A stretch of DNA of 64,000 nt. Source: Strigamia acuminata. Lineage: Eukaryota; Arthropoda; Chilopoda; Geophilomorpha; Linotaeniidae. Positions 1 to 10,000 of the stretch are shown piece after piece; positions within the stretch are counted from its first letter, which is position 1; the number at the start of each line of letters is the position of its first letter. The DNA lies in NCBI GenBank assembly GCA_949358305.1, contig OX442314.1, positions 47,562,581-47,626,580 on the forward strand, given 5' to 3'. A program made the position numbers and the translations under genes. The notes beneath the pieces were generated by a model, which searched no databases, had not been told where the DNA came from, and was given only the letters and a program-made list of their open reading frames with translations.

Positions 1-823
1 AATGCACAGGTAACACGCCGGGTTGGTAGCCCGTGAGTAATATCTTCAGATGTTGCGTAAAATAACTACCTGGATAATGGTAATCCAACGGCAGTGGCCA
101 AGTAATATTTTACCCGGTGCTCGATCAGTGGATCCCGCCATCGTAAGGCATGCTGGCGGATGGAGGAGTCAAATCCTCCCGCGATGGTTCTCTCAACCGT
201 CGTGACGGTCCCCGCCCCATTGTACCCTCCGGGTTAGTAACCCGTGAATGATATATAAAATATATCGTGTTAAACAAATTACTCAGGCATTGGTAATCCT
301 GTATTGGCAATATCTTTTAAACCCGGTAAGTCCATAGAAATGTTTACCTGGTGGTTGGTACCACCGATAGCGAGTTAAAGCACACAATTAAATACTCGGC
401 GCCTAATCACGAGATCTTGTCGTCGTAAGGCATGCTGGCGGATGGAGTCTCAACAACTCCCGCGACGTTCTCTCAATTGTCGTGACGGTCCCCGCCCAAT
501 TAATATTTATACAACAATTCATTTGTTGTATTCCACTAATTACTTTACTTTTATTCATTTGGAACATGGAATATTCTGCTGAATATTCCTACTTATGCGA
601 AGGACTCTTCGCATTATTAGATACTCAAGCTGCGGACCAAATACGTCTCCGTAGCGATATTTGTGACGATGCCGCAAGTCAGCCGTATCCCTCTGGCTTC
701 GCCCAGATCCTCAACCAGTTGATGCCGCCCGTTTACACGCGTCAAGAACCCATCTTTGTTATCATTAATATTTAGTAATAAATATGTTATGTCACACTAA
801 AACTGTAAGTTATTTCTACTTGA
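1..823. repeat. Duplicated modules of unknown origin, no gene
   Basis: Two modules each occur twice in the same order. Module X (CCGGGTTnGTAnCCCGTGA) is at 18-43 and 228-253. Module Y, containing CGTAAGGCATGCTGGCGG, is at 131-164 and 412-445, each followed by CGTGACGGTCCCCGCCC at 200-216 and 481-497. The spacing differs (210 versus 281 bases), so the second unit holds about 70 extra bases. The style resembles the internally repeated LTRs of element E1 (21595-21751), so this may be the right part of an LTR or leader cut by the window edge; I could not show homology. At 498-823 I see no gene; the short open frame there has no recognisable domain. Confidence 0.45.
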
Positions 824-1485
824 TAGACCTGTGCGCCGAGTCGGCTTAGCCGACTCGGCTCGGCGGCTGGTCGGCTGGACCCCAGCCGCCGCCGCCGTGT
901 GGCGAGTCCTGGCGACAATTTACAAGCCGCCGCCGCCGCTGATTTTCCGGCGTCGAACGGCTGAAATTTTTTGTAAAGCCTGGTTCACACTTGCGGATAC
1001 GCCACGGATACGTTGCATCCGTGGTTTGCTGCAAATGGGCTGTGATTGGCTGCGGAAATATTTTCTAGTTTTCCGCGCAATTTTTTTTTCGCAGCCAATC
1101 ACAGCTCATTGTAGCAAACCGCGGATGCAACAATTCCGCAGCATATCCGCAAGTGTGAACCAGGCTTAACAAAAAAAACAACATATTTTTGGATTTTCTT
1201 TCTTTTTTTTTAATTTCACTTCTGTTTTCATTTTTTTTTCTTTTCTTTTTTTGGTTTGGAAGTTTTACAGGTTTATTTCGTATTCGTTTTGTTATTTTCA
1301 TTATTTTTTATCGAAAAATTTCGGCTTAGCCGATCAGCTGGCTGGCCGCCGCCGATACCATACGTCATCGGCTGAGCCGCCAGCCGCCGGCTCCTACGAA
1401 CGAAGCCGATCCGAGCCGCCGCCATCTCGTGGCGATCAGCCGCAACAAGCCGCCGCCGACAAATTGGGCTCGGCGCACAGGTCTA
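824..1485. mobile_element. Non-autonomous hAT-type DNA transposon
   Basis: Terminal inverted repeats TAGACCTGTGCGCCGAG at 824 and its near-perfect reverse complement ending at 1485 are flanked by the 8-bp direct repeat CTACTTGA (816-823 and 1486-1493). An 8-bp duplication with TAG-type ends is the hAT signature. Both ends are GC-rich and packed with short CGGCTnAGCCG and GCCGCC motifs, which could be subterminal transposase-binding repeats; the middle is AT-rich. No transposase is encoded, so the element must be moved in trans. It contains a second element at 977-1166. Confidence 0.85.
977..1166. mobile_element. PIF/Harbinger-like MITE nested in the hAT element
   Basis: A 190-bp foldback element begins AGCCTGGTTCACACTTGCGG and ends with the complement. 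Its imperfect inverted repeats are about 80 bp long, almost the whole element. It is flanked by TAA at 974-976 and 1167-1169, a 3-bp TWA-type duplication typical of PIF/Harbinger. It has no coding capacity. It sits inside the hAT element, so it inserted later. Confidence 0.75.
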
Positions 1486-1645
1486 CTACTTGATCACATA
1501 TTCATGTTTGTAAAGACTTCCGTAGCTTATCTCGGTTAGGTTGTTGCTAAACTTAGCAACGTCTTGTATAAACCGAATTATCTATCTCAAAAGGACTAAT
1601 AAATTAGCCCAAAAGTAGAATCGTCACAAGTTAGATACAGTATTA

Positions 1646-1925
1646 ATTCGTGTGGGCCCACGATTTTATACTTTGTGCGAACGTACTTAATAAACCGAGA
1701 CTGGATGCAACATGCACACCCTTTTGATCTCAGGCATTGTTGGCTGTGGGACTATGGGAGATAACTCGCAAAACTTTGCAACCGTTTGATCCGGACAGCG
1801 AAGACGAGTTAGTAATGTAGAAAGAGTGTTGTGCAATTCGTATTGTGGTTACCCGGGTTCGTCATTTAGAAAATCCACGATTGCTTCTTGCTACCTTTCT
1901 GTTTAATTTTTTCTGAGCGATTTCT
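1646..1925. repeat. Locus A block 1, duplicated at 48146-48470
   Basis: This block is highly similar to 48146-48470 over about 270 bases; for example, both hold TTTGATCCGGACAGC and AGACGAGTTAGTAATGTAG. It has no open reading frame of note. In locus A it lies before the SRPK fragment. In locus B the matching block lies after the 3790-4010-like block, so order has changed between the two copies. The stretch 1494-1645 and the rest up to the SRPK fragment (1926-2130) show nothing recognisable. Confidence 0.7.
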
Positions 1926-2138
1926 AATTCGGAGTCGCTCTTTGCAGCGTCGCTATTACGTCCGTCGCTAATATTGCTCTTCGTCCCTTTAATAATTGAC
2001 GGGTCTAACCCACGTGCTTGGACGTGCATCTTGGGCACACCACACAGCAACCAACCCGTCGCACACAGTTTTTTCTTTTCTTTTATAGGAACTACTCCTC
2101 GTCGACTGTCAATATTGTTCAGGACTTGGATCAGTGTC

Positions 2139-2550
2139 CTATGAAAAAGATGTGGAATTGAAATCCAGCCGTATCGTTCTCCCGAGGTTATCCTGGGAGA
2201 GGATTATGAGGCAAATGCGGATGTTTGGAGTGCCGCTTGCATGGCGTTTAGTTTGGCAACCGGTACGTATCTTTTTCTGGCTAGAGAGGTTGTGTTTGTA
2301 AATGGAGTAGTCGCCACCCGAATTGAAAATCATTTGGCTTTAATTGTGGAATTGCTCGGAGAGATACCGAGAGAAATGGCCTTCTTAAGAAAGAAATTAG
2401 TGACCTCGAAATTTTTTATCTAAAATTCAAAACTTTCCTTTTCTGTAGGCGCAACCATTCTGTAGGCCAGGAAAACCTATGGATCTTAAGGGAATCCTTG
2501 AAAAAAGCATCAAAACGGATTTAGAAATCGAGGAAGCAATTCATGAGTGA
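2139..2550 (+). pseudogene. SRPK-like kinase fragment, locus A
   Basis: A reading frame from 2166 gives YRSPEVILG...ADVWSAACMAF.LATGTYLF, then HLALIVELLG.IPR. This is the C-lobe of SR-protein kinases (SRPK: [43 protein letters not shown]). The frame stops at 2421. A splice-acceptor-like CTGTAG at about 2449 precedes a short frame (KPMDLKGILEKS) ending at 2550, which could be the remains of the next exon. Only about 85 kinase residues remain and the catalytic N-lobe is absent, so this is a pseudogene fragment. A paralogous fragment is at 45285-46265. Confidence 0.75.
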
Positions 2551-2759
2551 ATTCGAACTCATACTCGACATCTGAACTGACGCAAATTCAACGGCAAAGA
2601 TACACTCCCGTCGATTAACGCGGAGTCTTTGTACGAGCGCTGCTGGAAGCGATTATTTTCGGCCATGAAATAATTATACCTTAGGCCTTTATTTTTGCTA
2701 CAAGGTGCCCATAAAAAAATTTGTATAGAATCCCAAACAACCTTAATTCGCTCCTGCAT

Positions 2760-3114
2760 CCAGTTTTATACGCGCACATTCCAAAATTCATTTATTCCAG
2801 AATGAGCAAAATAAGGTTAGGACACGATAACTTGCCGTTTTAGCAACCATTAGGGTTGCATAAAACAGTCAGAGAAACTACATTGTACTAACACTTGAGA
2901 GCACACAGTAGGGATTACAATACTGAGGCTTTAGTATGTTTAGTAGTTTTGATCCATTTATTTAGATATCTTATTTAGTCATAATTGTAATTGTTATAGA
3001 GGGGCGAACAGGCGAGTACAATCAGTAAATTCAAAATGCTCGCCTAGCAAGTTGGATTGACAGATGCAGCCAATCGCTTACTGTGACTATGATTGGTTGG
3101 TTATTTCGTTTAGC
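2760..3114. repeat. Locus A block 2, duplicated in locus B
   Basis: This block matches 46583-46960, and part of it also matches 47100-47170 (shared text around GATTGGTTGGTTAT and CAATCGCTTACT). No coding signal. The end of the block is where the hAT element at 3123-3656 inserted. Confidence 0.6.
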
Positions 3115-3122
3115 CTGATAAC

Positions 3123-3656
3123 TAGAGACCGGATAAATGCATAAATGCATACAAATAATTTTTATTGAATAAAAGCCCGAAATTGGCTATAAATGCATAT
3201 TTCGAAAAAATCAAAAATAAATGCATAAATTGCCATTTTTCCAAAAAAAAATGGCGATTTGTGATCTTTTTTTACGATACGTAACGAGTACGTATCAATT
3301 TCTGCCTTTTTTAAGAAACGTATTGTGTACATTTCTTGTACGTTTTATGTAAGTATGATTTGCGTTCGGAACTGAGGACTTCGCCAAAAACAGAAATCAG
3401 GGGAAGACACTAAATGTGTGAAATAAACAAATAAAAAAATAAAAAATATAAAGAATGAATTGTAATTACTAATTATAATTCATTTACATCAAGAACACTT
3501 GGAAATGATATTAAGTTGTTATTTAACACCTGATTTAAATCGAATAAATTATTTTATTTTGCATATTTTTATTTTTATTTTGCATAAAATGGAATTTTTA
3601 GTGCATATTTTATGCACATAAAACAAATTTTATTTTGCATCAATATCCGGTCTTTA
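3123..3656. mobile_element. Non-autonomous hAT-type element in locus A
   Basis: The ends TAGAGACCGGATAAATGCA and ...ATCCGGTCTTTA are inverted repeats. They are flanked by the 8-bp duplication CTGATAAC (3115-3122 and 3657-3664). Locus B lacks the insert: at about 46955 the text runs straight through (CGCCTGACAAGTTCAGAGTG), an empty site. The interior is AT-rich with recurring TGCATAAA words and no open frame. Confidence 0.8.
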
Positions 3657-3664
3657 CTGATAAC

Positions 3665-5000
3665 TTTATAGTGTCATTTTATCAATTTTGAACTTGTTTA
3701 ATGTATTTTCTGCATTTACAACTGTATTCCTAATAATTTTTAAATCTTAGATGTCATATTTTTGCATTCTTTCATTGTGTAGTTAAATTCATTTACATTG
3801 ATTTTTTTTTTGGCCACTGGACCCTTCACTGGTCGTTCAAGCGGACGAACGAGCCGGCGGAAAAAGAATAAAATTATGGATTTTGCCAATCCTAGCGCCA
3901 GAGCACTGGCAGCTCATTAAATTCGATTGGAGCAATTTTGTTAATATGATCCATCTGGACCATTGGATTTGAGTTACCAACCATAGAAACTAGTGCAAGT
4001 GGAAAAGTGGGAAAATTTAAGCATGTTGTAGAGAAAACACTCCAAAAACTAAACATAAATGGAACCATTCAAATGAGAAATTCAATCTTGACTTAATCAA
4101 ACAAAGACCAAGAACAACAGGATTAAAATTTAAAAATATTTGCCAGAAAATGTAAATGCCACATTCATATGGGAATGCAGTCCTACAATAAAAATTCAAT
4201 GTAAATGCCGCACGTTGCGGTCTTACAATACAAAAAATATACCAAATAATGTAAATACAAGAAATGTGAAAAATGAAAAATAAAACCCAAATCAGCGGAT
4301 GACCAGAGCTCTCTTTTGGTTCCACTGAATCAACTCATGTCATCAGTTTCCCCAGGGGTGACCACGAGGAGGTACAGAGTTGGATTTTACACCCCCATTA
4401 AACAAATTACGTGATGATCAGAGATTAAAACCGTTCGAATCCAAATTAGGCCCTCGAATTGACCGAGTGAAGTTCGGCCATTGAAGTTCAAACACGAGTG
4501 AGATAACGCAAAATGCTAAAACAAAAAACAATTCTCTTTAGAATCAATACCCAAATATTACATATAATCAAGCCGAAATACATATTACCCAATAAAACAT
4601 ACCAGTCACCAATTCTAAATCAAATTCCAACGAATTTTCTCGGCCCGAATCGACACGAAACACCGCTGCTTAACGACGAGGATGTGACTACGGGGTTTCC
4701 CGAGAGAAAACACGATCAACCGCTTGACGTAGAAACAATCCTTAACACAGTAGCAACAGAGAGGACAATTCCTCACGACAACTTTTATGTTCATTAGGTT
4801 GACTACAATTTAACCCGAATTAAAAAAACAATTTCAAAATCATGAAGCAATAAATATTTCAGATTTTAATTCACACTATTACAATTTATGACATAAAAAA
4901 ATTTTAAAAAAAAATCCATTTTAATCGTGGTTACAAGTTGCAACCACGGAGTGAGCCATGGAGAAAGAAGATTTCTCCTTTCATTTGGAAGGAAAGAGCG
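3665..5000. repeat. Locus A block 3, duplicated at 47880-49298
   Basis: From GTGTCATTTTATCA onwards this matches locus B, including a segment with TTCACTGGTCGTTC and GCGGACGAACGAGCCGGCGG (3790-4010 versus 47950-48140) and a long AT-rich segment (4017-5000 versus 48480-49298). Two open frames occur in equivalent places in both copies (minus strand 4017-4325 and 48453-48758; plus strand 4513-4797 and a decayed counterpart), but none shows a known domain, and they may be open by chance in AT-rich sequence. I see no supported gene. Confidence 0.6.
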
Positions 5001-5130
5001 CGCGAGAGCGCTCATACCTTTAAGCGTTGCCACAGACCTGAAAACATTCGTCGATGATGAATTGATGAGTGTTAATTTTATTTAGATAAAAATTTTTTTT
5101 AAAAGTTTGAAATTGCAATGGAAAGAATTA

Positions 5131-5210
5131 AAATTTTATTCAGAAAAATAAAATTTTATTCAGAAAAATAAAATTTTATTCAGAAAAATAAAATTTTATT
5201 CAGAAAAATA
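5131..5210. repeat. 20-bp tandem repeat, four copies
   Basis: The unit AAATTTTATTCAGAAAAATA is repeated four times without change, with partial degenerate copies on each side. No spacers separate the units, so this is a minisatellite, not a CRISPR array. Bases 5001-5334 are otherwise AT-rich and empty. Confidence 0.9.
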
Positions 5211-5334
5211 TAATTTTAATGAAAAAATTGAAATTTCAATCAAAAACAAGTAAATATCTGTAATGCATGGGCGTATGGTTTATGTACAGTCGATTTGAGA
5301 CAATACAAAATGTATTAAAAACAAAAAATTCTTC

Positions 5335-5700
5335 TTAAAGCATTTTCTTACAGATGTCAGTATCAAATATTGCGGCAGAGCTTAGATGTAGTGAAAAAAA
5401 CCATAAGGAAATGGTCACCAAAATGGAGAGAAGAACATAATGTCGATCGCCAAGTTGGAAGTGGAAGACCCAGAATAACAGATGAACAGGAAGATGAAGC
5501 AATAGAAGGCTTGCACAAATTAGGTTTGCGCATTTGGCACTTGGTGACGCCACCGTCGAGGTTTGGTATTGCACAGATTGCAGGAAGCAAAATTAGCGGC
5601 AAAACGACAGTATTCAATCTTAAAAACGAATTAAGAGCATATGGGGCAAAGCTTAGAGGCAATAAAAAGGTTCTAGGAGAAAGGTAAGACAAATTTATTA
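5335..5700 (+). pseudogene. Tc1/mariner-like transposase N-terminal remnant
   Basis: The frame contains a helix-turn-helix-like region followed by QVGSGRPRITDEQED. The GRPR-type linker between paired HTH motifs is typical of Tc1/mariner transposases. The sequence before it (SNIAAEL near 5365) reads in another frame, across a run of A at 5393-5399, so at least one frameshift is present. No DDE catalytic region follows: the copy ends where element E3 begins at 5711. Which family it belongs to within Tc1/mariner is not resolved. Confidence 0.5.
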
Positions 5701-5710
5701 GCAGTGTATA

Positions 5711-5914
5711 TGTTAGATTCTGATGATAAATTGGTTGTTAAGTGCAATATGACGGTTGTAACAATATGCCATGGCTGGTAATTGTTTGTAAACTAGCCAT
5801 GGCAACACATACATTCTGGAATTCAGTCGTGAGCGACAGTTCAATAAATGAAGAAGTTGAGTGCATTCTTCCTATCCAAATCTAGAGTTGTGTATCATTT
5901 ATAAGGATTTATCA
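5711..5914 (+). repeat. E3 5' LTR
   Basis: 204 bp, TG...CA ends, identical by eye to 11239-11442. It contains AATAAA near 5845. The first TGG after the LTR is at 5916 (TGGTATCCACGATAATAG), the expected position of a primer binding site; I could not assign the tRNA. Confidence 0.9.
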
Positions 5915-6035
5915 GTGGTATCCACGATAATAGGACAGTTTTAAACCATGCTGTGGTTTAGTGGACATTTGGAAGTTGTTTGTGCATGAGAAATCAGCAA
6001 ATTGTGAGTTTTTTGGCGTACCTTTGTTACGATTG

Positions 6036-7001
6036 ATGAAGTCTGCGTCGGCGAGTCGACGTTCGGGCGGAGTTTTGAACAGTTTTGTGTGGCGTACGGC
6101 GTGCGAGCCGTCGGCGACGTCGGGTAGACGTGCGCAAGAGAGATTTCGACGTCGAGACGAACGTCGGGCCTACGTGATCGAACACGGGTCGTCGAACACG
6201 AGGTTTATCGGTTTGTGTGGTTGTGCGTTGCTGTTGGTCATGGCACAATTGATGCTTGGCGGCATTCCGCCGTTTTCTGGTTCCACGCTGCATGAGTGGA
6301 CAAGCTGGAAGCAAACTTACCAGCAGTTTGTGCTGTTGAATAAAGTGGAAGCAGACAGACAGGTCCCGCTACTTTTGACTGTGATTGGCATACCAATGTT
6401 TGATAAAATCAAACGGTGGGCGCATCCGAAGGAAGTCGTCACGATGGGTTTGGATGCGATTTTGGACGTAGTTGAGGAGCACTACACGTCAGTTGACACC
6501 CCGTATATGGCTCGGCAGCGATTCGGAGCGCGCAAGCGCCACGAGGGAGAGTCGGTGGAAAAATACATCGCAGAGTTAAGGATTCTGTCTCAACGTTGCG
6601 GATTCGCAACCAAGGAAGAAACGGACGGGGCGATCGTCCATCAGGTTGTGCGAGGATCACGGAATGAGGTTTTGGTCCGCGAGATTCTTCTGAACATGCC
6701 GTTGACGGCAGAACAGGTGACAAAACGTGCCGTCGCCCACGAGATGGCCCACATTGCGGCGTCGGGACGCGAAGAACCGTTGCCATTCACGGATGAAGAG
6801 CCAACCAAGGCGCCAGTTTCGGCGGCATTGATGCAGTTGGCGAGGGTGGCCGCCGCGGTTCACAGAGGGGCCGTGGAAGAGCCAACCAATTCGGTTCACC
6901 CGGTTTTTCAGGCGCAGGGACCAGTGCTCCACGTGGTTCGCTTCAGCGACCTTGGCGCGGGCGCCAGGGACAGAGTAGTGGGCGAGGCGGCCAACCTGTA
7001 A
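6036..7001 (+). pseudogene. E3 gag (capsid region), frameshifted before the nucleocapsid
   Basis: Capsid-like text from about 6240 (AQLMLGGIPPFSG, EADRQVPLLLTVIG, YMARQRF, GESVEKYIAELR.LSQRCGF) fits mag-group Gag. Starts at ATG 6036 or ATG 6240 are both possible; the second begins right before the recognisable capsid. The frame stops at 7001 without a zinc knuckle. The knuckle and an RG-rich stretch before it are in the -1 frame, which is open from 6797. In related elements, including E4 in this window, gag and pol form one frame, so the simplest reading is an indel between about 6797 and 6841 in this copy. I see no convincing slippery heptamer there. Confidence 0.7.
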
Positions 7002-10000
7002 AAAGGGATGGCACGCCCGTCGACTGTTTTCGTTGCGGCGGACCGCATTTCGTTAGGGATTGCCCTTTTGAGCCAGCATTGGGACCAAGAGCCGGTCAAG
7101 ATCAACGACCGGGTGGCCGCATGATTGGTGAGTGGCGTAAGAAGGCGAACGATCAGGAGGGAGCGTGCCCACCGGCGACGTTTCCAGCCGAAGTTGACGG
7201 CAGTTTTGGTGGAGCAGGAGGTTCTGATGAGAAGTGGAGGCAGCGGAACGTTCCAATCAACGTGATACAGGAGCAAGACGAGGATTTCGCCTTGTTCCAT
7301 GTCGTTGGAGCGAGAGTGAGGTCGCCGCCCCTTATTGTGCGGGTGATTTTGAATTCTTTCAGGCTTAACCTATTGTTGGATACCGGTAGTGAGCTGTCGG
7401 TGCTGAATGCGACTGATTGCAACGTCTTGCTGACCAAGCGATTGATTACAAGGAGGGCGATTACCCCCACTTCAGTTAAGCTGTTTGCATACCAACACCA
7501 GCCCATTGAGGTGTTGGGACAGGTGTGGCTGAATATGCATATGGGTGAGGTAACAGCAAGGGTAAATTTTGTAGTGGTGGGGCGTCAGGGCCCTAGCCTT
7601 ATTGGTCGGGATGCTGTACAAAAGTTTGGTTGGCATAATATTTCTGCCGCTTTAATTTCAGGAGATAGACGTGACCCGGCGCCGCCAGCGGAGGGTGACG
7701 GAGCTGCTGTGAGTGGTCAACACCCGTCGGCGAGCCCAGTGGATCACGTTGAGGTGTCGAGTGCGAGTGCCCAGAGAGCTGGTTCCTTGAGTGAATTGTT
7801 ATTGCGTTACGCACACGTGTTTAGCGAGTGCCTTGGAACTTACAAAGGTGAACCGGTTGATCTTATTTTAAGACCAGATGCGGTTCCCAGATTTTACAGG
7901 CCGAGGCCTATTCCATTACCGCTTAGAGATGCGGTTAGTTTGGAGATAGACGATTTGATTTCTAAAGGGGTGTTCAAGCCTATTCCGTTCTCTGTGTGGG
8001 GGACTCCCCTGGTCACCGTGCAGAAGAAAGACGGGGGGGTTCGCCTGTGCGGGGATTACAGGTCCACCGTGAACGCTAATTTACAGCCTGACCCGTACCC
8101 CCTGCCGCGCATAGCCGAGTTGCTTGCGTCTATTGGCAGAGCGCGGTTCTTCAGTACGCTTGACCTCAGGCAAGCGTATCTGCAAATTCCGCTATCAGAG
8201 AGGTCTGCTGTTATTGCGGCTGTGAACACCCCAAAAGGCCTTATGGCCGTTACCAGGCTCCCGTTTGGGACCATGCCATCCGCTGGGATTTTCCAGCGGA
8301 TTATTATTTCAGTCCTGGACGGGGTGCCCCGCATCTTCGTCTACTTGGACGACATTCTTGTTGCAACGTGGGATTTGCCAGAACATTTGTGGGTTTTAGA
8401 GCAGATTTTTCGTAGATTGGCTGATAGGGGTTTACACCTGGCTAGGGAAAAATGTTTGTTTTGTGAGAGTGGCCTAAATTTTTTGGGTTTCTCAATTAGT
8501 CAGAAGGGGGTCAGACCGATCTCGTCAAAAGTTGAGGCAGTTTTGGCAATCCCACCTCCTGTTGACGTGAAGCAGCTTAGAACATTTTTAGGGATGGTGG
8601 CGTTTTACGCCGTGTTCATTGAACACTTGGCCGACAAGGCGACCCCGCTATACGAACTATTGTGTGCGGAGGCAATTTGGGTCTGGAACCAGCGCAGGCA
8701 GCAGGCATTTGACGGGATCAAACGAGCTTTGACATCCGCTCCCATTTTGACGTACTACGATCTTCATCGTCCGCTGGTGATCGCCGCGGACGCGTCCCCT
8801 TATGGGGTAGGGGCGGTCTTGGCCCATGTTGACAAACTGGAAAGAGAGCATCCAGTTGCTTTTGCCTCGAGATCCCTCAGCCGTGCCGAGAGTAACTATG
8901 CGCACATCGACAAGGAGGCGCTGTCGGTTGTATTCGCGGTGAAAAAGTTCCATATATACCTGATGGGCAGGGAGTTCACCATTTACACCGACCACAAGCC
9001 CTTGTTGGGCATTTTGGGGCCTGACCGACCAATTCCGTTGGTGGTCAGCCCCAGAATGCTCCGCTGGGCCCTCCTTTTGTCAGCTTACTCTTATGTGTTG
9101 CGGTATCGCAGGGGAGCCGACAATTCCAATGCTGATGTCCTCAGCAGATTCCCTTGCGATCCGGCACCAGCTGAGGTCGATGATCGACCGGTATTTTTGG
9201 TCGAAATGGAGGGGGAGAACTTGTTGACAGCGGCGGAAGTCGCAAAGGTGACGGCGATCGATTCAGACTTAATTACGGTGGTCGCTGCGGTCCGGGAAGG
9301 AGATTTTGCCTCGCTTGCAGGTCGCCCTGAGTTGGCTGTTTATGCCAACCGTTTTGAGGAACTTTCACTTATGGCGGGAGTCCTCTTGTGGGGGGCCAGA
9401 GTGGTGGTGCCCGGGGCCTTGCAGCCTAGGATGCTGCGGCTCCTTCATGAAGGTCATCCCGGCATCGTGGCCATGAAAAAGAGGGCCCGCAGCGCCGTGT
9501 GGTGGGCGGGAATTACCCCGCAAATCATTAACTTCGTGCAGAAGTGCGTCATCTGCGCGCAAAGCAGACCTTTGCCGCCACACACACTGCCTATTTCATG
9601 GCCGCGTGCCGAGGAGCCGTGGGCCCGTGTGCACATCGACTACGCCGGTCCCATTCAGTCCCAGATGGTTTTGGTGTTGGTTGACGCCTACTCTGGATGG
9701 ATCGAGGCGAGGGCGACGCGAACGGCCACTTCAGCGACCACAATTTCGATTCTCAGGCGTGTGTTTAGCACTTTTGGGCTCCCGCACCTTTTGGTCAGCG
9801 ACAACGGAGCCCAGTTCACGTCTGCAGAGTTTGCCAGTTTTTTGAGGAGAAATGGGGTTGAGCATATGTTCTCTCCCCCATACCACGCCCAATCTAATGG
9901 GCAGGCCGAACGCTCGGTGCGTTGGGTCAAGGACCGTTTAGCAAAGTTCACCAAGAGAGATTTGGAACTGCGTTTGCTCAGACTCATGCTTTACCAACAT

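Noticed and set aside
482-775. 97-residue ORF with hydrophobic start
   Set aside because: It begins with a non-ATG codon, lies across the end of the duplicated modules, and shows no domain.
4017-4325. Conserved hydrophobic minus-strand ORF shared with 48453-48758
   Set aside because: Sharing is explained by the duplication of loci A and B; the differences do not show coding constraint and the text is AT-rich hydrophobic filler. Not excluded, but unsupported.
5131-5210. CRISPR-like array (also 43100-43256 and 24905-25215)
   Set aside because: Units are directly joined with no unique spacers, there are no cas genes, and the genome is eukaryotic. These are minisatellites.
6797-7001. Programmed -1 frameshift in E3 gag
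   Set aside because: No slippery heptamer in the overlap, and the RG-rich nucleocapsid would be lost unless the shift were upstream of 6842; a mutation is simpler.
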